Assembly: GCA_004563195.1 (NCBI GenBank)
Contig: SFTJ01000025.1
Location: forward strand, 1-64,000
DNA: 64,000 nucleotides
Origin: a bacterium
GTDB lineage: Bacteria; Bacteroidota; Bacteroidia; Bacteroidales; Muribaculaceae
Direction: 5' to 3'
Position 1 is the first letter of the stretch; every line of letters starts with the position of its first letter. The translations under genes and the position numbers were made by a program. Below the pieces are notes generated by a model. That model saw nothing but the letters and a program-made list of their open reading frames with translations. It ran no database searches and was not told the DNA's origin. This document shows, in pieces, positions 59,331 to 64,000 of this stretch.

Positions 59331-60929
59331 ATGAGTGTAGAAGTAACAACAACTCAGCAGCCTAATTCGGGTAGCGCGAACACTCCCGAATCAACAGCAT
59401 TGCAGGCAGGTGCAGGCAGTGCAGGTCTTAACACCCAGTTAGGTGGTGCTCCTACCACCGTCAGCGGTATCGAGCGTGCCTCTGGTGGTATGGGTGAACT
59501 TGTCATGCCAGAGGTTGACAAGCGTATTTTCATGTTCGAGCGTGACCAGAACGCCTTGATGCAGCTCATGCTCATGGCAAAGACCGTGAACGTAGGTTCA
59601 ATGGAGGTCAAGCACTATGCAATTGACCAGGGCACGCCTATCGTAACCGTTGCAGCCGTAAACGGCAACACAATCACTCTCGTCAATGCCGACCGCGGCA
59701 AGGTTCGTGCATACGACACTCTCATGGTGAAGGGCGTTAAGGGTTACGAGTTCGTAGGCGGTTCAAACCGCAAGACTCGCCGTCCTCTCCAGCTCTTTGT
59801 AAAGAGCGTGAACAACGACGACACCATCACCTGTGTTGCAACCAACGGTGTGAAGCAGGCAATCACCGACCAGTACGGCTCGCTTCCTACTGCAACTTCC
59901 CCTTCGGCAAGCAACACCAACGTGATTGTTGCAGGCACCAAGCTCGTTCGTATGGCTAATGCCATGTACGAAACTCAGAAGTGGGTTGATCCTAACACAA
60001 TCATCCCTGTACCAGACGACCTTTACTTGCAGAAGCGTGGTATGACCAGCATCGTATCTAAGTACCTTGCTGACCAGAACATGGAAATTCCTTACGAGGA
60101 GGCAGTGAAGGCAGAGGCGCAGCTTCGCGAGTTCAAGGCAGCAGGTAACCGTACACTGCTCATTTCTCAGCAGAACAAGATGCTTGTACGTTCAAGCATG
60201 GGTGACGACCAGTGGGACTACCAGACTAACGGTGTACGTTGGCAGGTTAAGCGCGAGGTTAAGCACCGCGGCGCATGGACATTCGAGGACGTTATTGCCC
60301 TCATCAAGCTCTACTACGGTGGTGCAGACAAGCCTAAGAGCGGTATCCTCCTTGCAGGTGACAACCTCGGACAGGCATTGCAGCTCATAGACTGGAGCAA
60401 GCATCCAGAGGTAACCATGGAGCCTTACAAGAACGAGACACTTGGCTGGAAGGTAACACGCCTTGTATGTCTGTTCGGTGAGCTTCAGATTAAGCTCGAG
60501 CCTACTTTCAATGACTGTGGCTATGAGAACAGCGGTATCATCATCGGTGAAGACCGTCTTGTTCACTACGTTCGCCGTGGCGAAAGCAGCTACACAGAGG
60601 ACGTTGAGGGCGAGGAGGCAACACGCAACGGCGTACTCGTCAGTGACGCACTCGGTCTGAAGGGCAACTGCCACATCTGGATTGACGGTGACGACGATGA
60701 CGACGACACAGCTCCTAACGCAGACCAGTTCCTCCTTTGGGGTTCTGAGAATGCTCCTACATCAGCTGACCTCGAAGACGGTACAATCTATGTATTTGCT
60801 CATCCTATGACTCTCACAACTGGCTCTGTAAAGACCACTGTTGACGCAGGTGACGCATTCAAGTACAACGCTACCGCCGAGGACGCTAAGAAGTGGGTAC
60901 GTTTCTATGGACCTGTTTCAGCAGAGTAA
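59331..60929 (+). CDS. Major capsid protein
   Basis: 532 residues, HK97-type by layout and by resemblance to crAss-like capsid proteins. A Ser/Thr/Ala-rich N-arm (1-45) is followed by Met-Pro-Glu-Val-Asp-Lys-Arg-Ile-Phe-Met-Phe and an extended E-loop-like stretch. The insertion Gly-Asp-Asp-Asp-Asp-Asp-Asp-Thr near residue 455 is an acidic loop. It is preceded by scaffold and followed by a strong terminator, as expected for the most abundant virion protein. Confidence 0.88.
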   Translation: MSVEVTTTQQPNSGSANTPESTALQAGAGSAGLNTQLGGAPTTVSGIERASGGMGELVMPEVDKRIFMFERDQNALMQLMLMAKTVNVGSMEVKHYAIDQGTPIVTVAAVNGNTITLVNADRGKVRAYDTLMVKGVKGYEFVGGSNRKTRRPLQLFVKSVNNDDTITCVATNGVKQAITDQYGSLPTATSPSASNTNVIVAGTKLVRMANAMYETQKWVDPNTIIPVPDDLYLQKRGMTSIVSKYLADQNMEIPYEEAVKAEAQLREFKAAGNRTLLISQQNKMLVRSSMGDDQWDYQTNGVRWQVKREVKHRGAWTFEDVIALIKLYYGGADKPKSGILLAGDNLGQALQLIDWSKHPEVTMEPYKNETLGWKVTRLVCLFGELQIKLEPTFNDCGYENSGIIIGEDRLVHYVRRGESSYTEDVEGEEATRNGVLVSDALGLKGNCHIWIDGDDDDDDTAPNADQFLLWGSENAPTSADLEDGTIYVFAHPMTLTTGSVKTTVDAGDAFKYNATAEDAKKWVRFYGPVSAE

Positions 60930-60954
60930 TCTTTTTAGAACGCTAACTATGATT

Positions 60955-60984
60955 GGGACGGACGCGGACTTTGCCGTCCGTCCC
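60955..60984 (+). terminator. Terminator after the capsid gene
   Basis: GGGACGGACG (60955-60964) is a perfect inverse of CGTCCGTCCC (60975-60984), followed by TTTCTC. Confidence 0.85.
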
Positions 60985-61006
60985 TTTCTCATAATAGAAA
61001 GACAAT

Positions 61007-61627
61007 ATGAAAGTAAAGACTTACGGAATATATAGCCTTACCGAGTGGCATGGTAAGGTTAAGGCTGGAACAATCGAGGTCAATGTATCGTTTGTTGGCG
61101 GTACTGCATCCCCAAGTGGTTCACAGCCTGCGTACATGGTAACGAAGGATCCTATCACTCAGTTTGTGATTGAGAACTCAAAGGAGTTCAAGGATGGCTT
61201 CATTGTCCTTGTGATGTGTGAGGAGATAGGCGGCAACCACCGCCGTATGGCAGTGCCTAAGCCTGTTGTGGAGAAGCCAAAGACGGCTGACGCTCCTACT
61301 ACACAGCAGCAGGACACCGACGAGACAGAGACACCAGCAGCTGACGCTACTGGCACGGTGGATGATACCGAAGGAGAAACTTCGGGCACGGTGGCGGATG
61401 AAGACGAGAACCCTTCTTATGAGGGTGAGGGCGTTGAATGTGGCACAGACCCTGCCGAGGGTACAGTGACCGAGGACGGCAAGCGTATCGTTGAGGTAAC
61501 AGACATCGACGATGCACGCGACTACCTTGTAGAGGAGTTCCAGATTGCACGCAGCACCCTGCGCAGCAATGTGAGCGTCTATCGTGCCGCAGAGGAGCAC
61601 AACATCGTGTTTAAGGGAATAGAGTAA
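61007..61627 (+). CDS. Head-tail region protein of unknown function
   Basis: 206 residues. Residues 1-80 form a beta-rich domain (Val-Lys-Thr-Tyr-Gly-Ile-Tyr). A long acidic linker (about 90-155) contains two in-frame hairpin elements (Gly-Thr-Val-Asp and Gly-Thr-Val-Ala) and perhaps a third degenerate one. The end (Ile-Ala-Arg-Ser-Thr-Leu-Arg-Ser-Asn-Val) looks like a short helical domain. Between capsid and connector; possibly a head decoration or joining protein. Confidence 0.65.
   Translation: MKVKTYGIYSLTEWHGKVKAGTIEVNVSFVGGTASPSGSQPAYMVTKDPITQFVIENSKEFKDGFIVLVMCEEIGGNHRRMAVPKPVVEKPKTADAPTTQQQDTDETETPAADATGTVDDTEGETSGTVADEDENPSYEGEGVECGTDPAEGTVTEDGKRIVEVTDIDDARDYLVEEFQIARSTLRSNVSVYRAAEEHNIVFKGIE
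61334..61362 (+). repeat. 29-nt hairpin element, copy 20 (in-frame)
   Basis: Hairpin CCAGCAGC-TGAC-GCTACTGG, tail CACGGTGGA. Encodes Pro-Ala-Ala-Asp-Ala-Thr-Gly-Thr-Val-Asp. Confidence 0.8.
61367..61395 (+). repeat. 29-nt hairpin element, copy 21 (in-frame)
   Basis: Hairpin ACCGAAGG-AGAA-ACTTCGGG (identical to 6344), tail CACGGTGGC. Encodes Thr-Glu-Gly-Glu-Thr-Ser-Gly-Thr-Val-Ala, 33 bp after copy 20. Confidence 0.85.
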
Positions 61628-61656
61628 CCAGAAGCAAAACTTCTGGGCACTGTGGC
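61628..61656 (+). repeat. 29-nt hairpin element, copy 22
   Basis: CCAGAAG-CAAAA-CTTCTGG, then G and tail CACTGTGGC. It begins on the base directly after the stop codon at 61627. Confidence 0.8.
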
Positions 61657-61734
61657 TTATGGGGCGAGGTGACTGTAAGTAACGGCACATGAAACCTGCC
61701 GCCAACTACGCACTGAACCCCATTTGCTTTTTAG

Positions 61735-61763
61735 ACCTGCCAAAAATGGCAGGGAACAGTGGC
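61735..61763 (+). repeat. 29-nt hairpin element, copy 23
   Basis: ACCTGCCA-AAAA-TGGCAGGG, tail AACAGTGGC. Nearly identical to the copy at 16917. It ends 18 bp before the connector start. Confidence 0.85.
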
Positions 61764-61781
61764 AACCTAAAAGCAAGACTT

Positions 61782-62426
61782 ATGATATACGACGTTAACG
61801 AATTGAAGCGCGAGATACGCATAGCCCTCGACCAGAACAAGACGAGTGACCAGCTGCTTACGAGTGGCGACATCGACACGTTGAGCATGGAGGAAATCAT
61901 CGAGAGCAAGATATGCGATGCAGCACGCATCATCCACACAAACGCTCCGAGCTACCTTCTTGACGGTGGCAAGGCATTCGGTGATAGTATCGGCTGGAAG
62001 AGCAGTGTCGGTTACGGCATGGGCTATATCCATTTGCCAGAGGACTTCCTTCGCCTTGTTACGTTCCAGATGAGCGACTGGAGCCGTGCGGTGACAGTAG
62101 CCATTGACGAGACCGACCCACTGTATGAGCAGCAGCAGAGCCGTTACGGTGGTGTTCGTGGCAATCCTCAGAAGCCAGTCGTGGCAATCACTACACAGCC
62201 AATCGGACAGGTGTTAGAGTTCTACAGCTGTACGGCAGGAGAGCATGTGTATATCAAACGCGCGAGATATATCCCAATGCCGCATATCGAGAATGGCGGC
62301 ATAGAGCTGTGCGAGAAGTTAAAGAGTGCGGTGGTTTATTACACAGCATACCTTGTAGCATTAAGCACAGGTCAGAGTGATTTAGCAACAAGCATGTCTA
62401 ACATAGCAAGTGAACTGATTAAATGA
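61782..62426 (+). CDS. Head-tail connector / adaptor protein
   Basis: 214 residues from the ATG at 61782 (Met-Ile-Tyr-Asp-Val-Asn-Glu-Leu-Lys). The frame is open to 61689, but that part overlaps the hairpin element and looks non-native. Residues 65-90 (Tyr-Gly-Met-Gly-Tyr-Ile-His-Leu-Pro-Glu-Asp-Phe-Leu-Arg-Leu) and the helical ends resemble podovirus adaptors of the gp4/tail-tube type. Overlaps the fibre gene start as ATGA. Confidence 0.65.
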   Translation: MIYDVNELKREIRIALDQNKTSDQLLTSGDIDTLSMEEIIESKICDAARIIHTNAPSYLLDGGKAFGDSIGWKSSVGYGMGYIHLPEDFLRLVTFQMSDWSRAVTVAIDETDPLYEQQQSRYGGVRGNPQKPVVAITTQPIGQVLEFYSCTAGEHVYIKRARYIPMPHIENGGIELCEKLKSAVVYYTAYLVALSTGQSDLATSMSNIASELIK

Positions 62427-64000
62427 GTGACATCAATAACTTAGGCTCATTCAGCTCGATAGATGCTGTATGGGCGAGATACCCCGAAGGCGGCAAGGAA
62501 GGCGACTACTGTACTGTAGGCGGCAAGAAATACCGCTGGAACAAATACGATTGTATTTGGGAGAATGCCGAGGTGGTGACACAGAGCACAGCGCGACAGG
62601 TAGAGACCTTTAACGGTGATGTTCATGTGCATAACGACCTCGTTGTCGGTGGTATGCTCCGTGCCAAGAATGTGAAGCAACCAAACTGCGGTCTGTTTGA
62701 CACCGTGGCAGCTCTGAAAGCCGCATACCCTACTCCAGAAGTAGGCATGTGGGCAACAGTCGGCAATACCGTGCCAGCCGCAGTATATCGTTGTGACGTA
62801 GCAGGAACGTGGCGTGCAACAGGCGAGACAGGCGGCATTGACAGTCTGGACTGGAACCGCATAACAAACATAGAGGGCAATGTGAGCACCTTGCAGAGTG
62901 AGAACAACAGCCGCAAGAGTGAGATCCAAACCCTCAACACCGAGAACAACAGTCGCAAGGCAGCCATTGAAGCCTTGCAGACACAGCTCAACACACTGCT
63001 TGAGGGCAATGTTGACGAGACCATTGAGAGCTTCAACGAGGTTGTTTCCTTCCTTGCAGGCGTGAAGGACGAGCAAACACTTACCGCATTGCTCCAGACC
63101 CTTAACGACCGTATCACTTCGTCAGAGAAGACCTGCAACCACACACTTCGCTTTGTGCCTTTCTGTGGCTTTGTGAACAATGTGAAGATTGAAACGATTG
63201 GCGTGACGAGCTGGAATGCCGTGGTGTATGACAGTGGTCATAACGCATTCCTCGTAGTCAAGAATGAAGCCGCAGGCATGGACGGCGGTGCGAAGTTCTA
63301 TAACGCATGGAGCGGTCAAGGCGAGTATTACACCATGGAAGAAGACGATGAAGTCTTCGTCATTCGTGAAGACCGCATCTTCATTGATATACTTACAGGC
63401 GACGCATACCGAGGCAATGCAGGTGGCGGTGCTATTACAGCCATTGGTGTAAAGCACGCAGAGCTGGATGAACTTGCAGGACGCATAAGCACACTGGAGG
63501 AACTTGCAGCCGATGAGCTTGATGAGGTGATACCTGTGAAATACTGGATTGCTTCATCAGAAGGACAAGTGCAGCAAATACCAATGCTCGGTATAGGCGA
63601 ATACAAATATGACACTCGTCTGAAGAAGCTGTATGTCGGCAAAGAGAGACGCACACCACAAGTATTGATAATGATAGATGAAGTTGAGGTAACACCGAGT
63701 GCCAATAAGCTGTATCTCGACATTACCAACTGTCTTCCTTATATCTGGAAAGGTGGCGACATGGTAGCCATTGCTCCGAAGGACACTCCTGCAAGTATCT
63801 TCAACGCCACAACCGCCGTGCCTATCCAAGGTTACTATGTGCTGTGCGATGCAGAAAACACCAGTATGAGTGCCGTACATGCAGCATGGAAGGAGGAGAA
63901 AGCCGTTAGCGGTCTTATCATCAGCTTTGAAATGAGTGCAGGTATCTGGAAGACGTATCAGTACGTCGGCAAGACCGTGACACAAACCAACTGGCTTGAT
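62423..64000 (+). CDS. Tail fibre N-terminal part, continues beyond the window
   Basis: ATG at 62423, open to the window end (at least 526 residues). The start (Leu-Gly-Ser-Phe-Ser-Ser-Ile-Asp-Ala-Val-Trp-Ala-Arg-Tyr-Pro-Glu-Gly) is the typical N-terminal anchor of Bacteroidales phage fibres. It is followed by Phe-Asn-Gly-Asp-Val-His-Val-His-Asn-Asp-Leu-Val-Val-Gly and a coiled coil with the repeat Asn-Asn-Ser-Arg-Lys (near residues 155 and 175). The last readable part (Gly-Ile-Trp-Lys-Thr-Tyr-Gln-Tyr-Val-Gly) is a shaft-type domain. If the genome is circular, the fibre fragment at 3-6264 is its continuation. Confidence 0.8.
   Translation, partial: MSDINNLGSFSSIDAVWARYPEGGKEGDYCTVGGKKYRWNKYDCIWENAEVVTQSTARQVETFNGDVHVHNDLVVGGMLRAKNVKQPNCGLFDTVAALKAAYPTPEVGMWATVGNTVPAAVYRCDVAGTWRATGETGGIDSLDWNRITNIEGNVSTLQSENNSRKSEIQTLNTENNSRKAAIEALQTQLNTLLEGNVDETIESFNEVVSFLAGVKDEQTLTALLQTLNDRITSSEKTCNHTLRFVPFCGFVNNVKIETIGVTSWNAVVYDSGHNAFLVVKNEAAGMDGGAKFYNAWSGQGEYYTMEEDDEVFVIREDRIFIDILTGDAYRGNAGGGAITAIGVKHAELDELAGRISTLEELAADELDEVIPVKYWIASSEGQVQQIPMLGIGEYKYDTRLKKLYVGKERRTPQVLIMIDEVEVTPSANKLYLDITNCLPYIWKGGDMVAIAPKDTPASIFNATTAVPIQGYYVLCDAENTSMSAVHAAWKEEKAVSGLIISFEMSAGIWKTYQYVGKTVTQTNWLD

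Noticed and set aside
61448..61470. CCCT-GCCG-AGGG followed by TACAGTGAC in the gene at 61007
   Set aside because: It looks like a decayed copy of the 29-nt element, but the stem is only 4 bp and the length differs, so it was not counted.
62728..62760. Hairpin CCTAC...GTAGG in the right-edge fibre gene
   Set aside because: The following bases (CATGTGGGC) do not match the element tail, and the stretch encodes a conserved fibre segment.
1..64000. CRISPR array or rRNA genes
   Set aside because: No regularly spaced direct repeats with unique spacers and no rRNA-like sequence were seen; the short direct repeats near the integrase are too few and too close together.

Overview
The window looks like most of the genome of a temperate, podovirus-like phage of a gut Bacteroidales host (Bacteroides/Prevotella type). 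The grounds are Bacteroidetes-style promoters (TAnnTTTG boxes instead of Shine-Dalgarno-led starts), portal, terminase and capsid proteins resembling those of crAss-like and related Bacteroidales podoviruses, a Bacteroidetes-type tyrosine recombinase, and giant polyvalent proteins that would be injected with the DNA. No host gene is visible. Phage genes continue on both sides of the integrase. A tail-fibre gene runs off the right edge and a tail-fibre gene enters at the left edge, so the source may be a circular or circularly permuted genome cut inside one fibre gene.

Layout. (1) 1-12.5 kb, rightward: end of a very long tail fibre whose C-terminal lectin-like domain carries the variable repeat of a diversity-generating retroelement (DGR); the template repeat and reverse transcriptase follow, then lysis genes (holin, amidase, a small membrane protein) and three related small proteins. 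(2) 12.5-28.6 kb, leftward: an early block with a candidate promoter at about 28.65 kb. It holds small regulators, a radical SAM enzyme, a tRNA-like element, RecT, a RecE-like nuclease, a SNF2 helicase, HU, a VRR-NUC nuclease, a DUF4373 replication protein and a DnaC-like loader, and ends in a 900-residue virion-type protein. (3) 28.7-31.6 kb, rightward: XRE repressor with candidate operators, a small membrane protein, and a tyrosine integrase flanked by direct repeats. (4) 31.6-64 kb, mostly rightward: possible small terminase (leftward), internal virion proteins, a 4905-residue polyvalent protein (ParB-like, pyrophosphatase-like, nuclease-like, methylase and helicase regions), a 1619-residue metallopeptidase/LPD38-type protein, portal, large terminase, scaffold, major capsid protein, connector, and the start of the tail fibre.

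How it fits together: the repressor and operators set lysogeny; the leftward block replicates and recombines DNA; the rightward block builds virions that carry large proteins likely to protect incoming DNA; the DGR diversifies the fibre tip.

The most unusual feature is a family of about 23 dispersed 29-nt elements. Each is a 20-nt hairpin (mostly 8-4-8) followed by a 9-nt tail close to [AC]ACGGTGGC. All copies found lie on the plus strand whatever the orientation of the surrounding gene. Many sit directly after stop codons. Eight lie inside rightward genes, always in the same reading frame (ending Gly-Thr-Val, or Val-Thr-Val in one), and one is nested inside another. I do not recognise this family.
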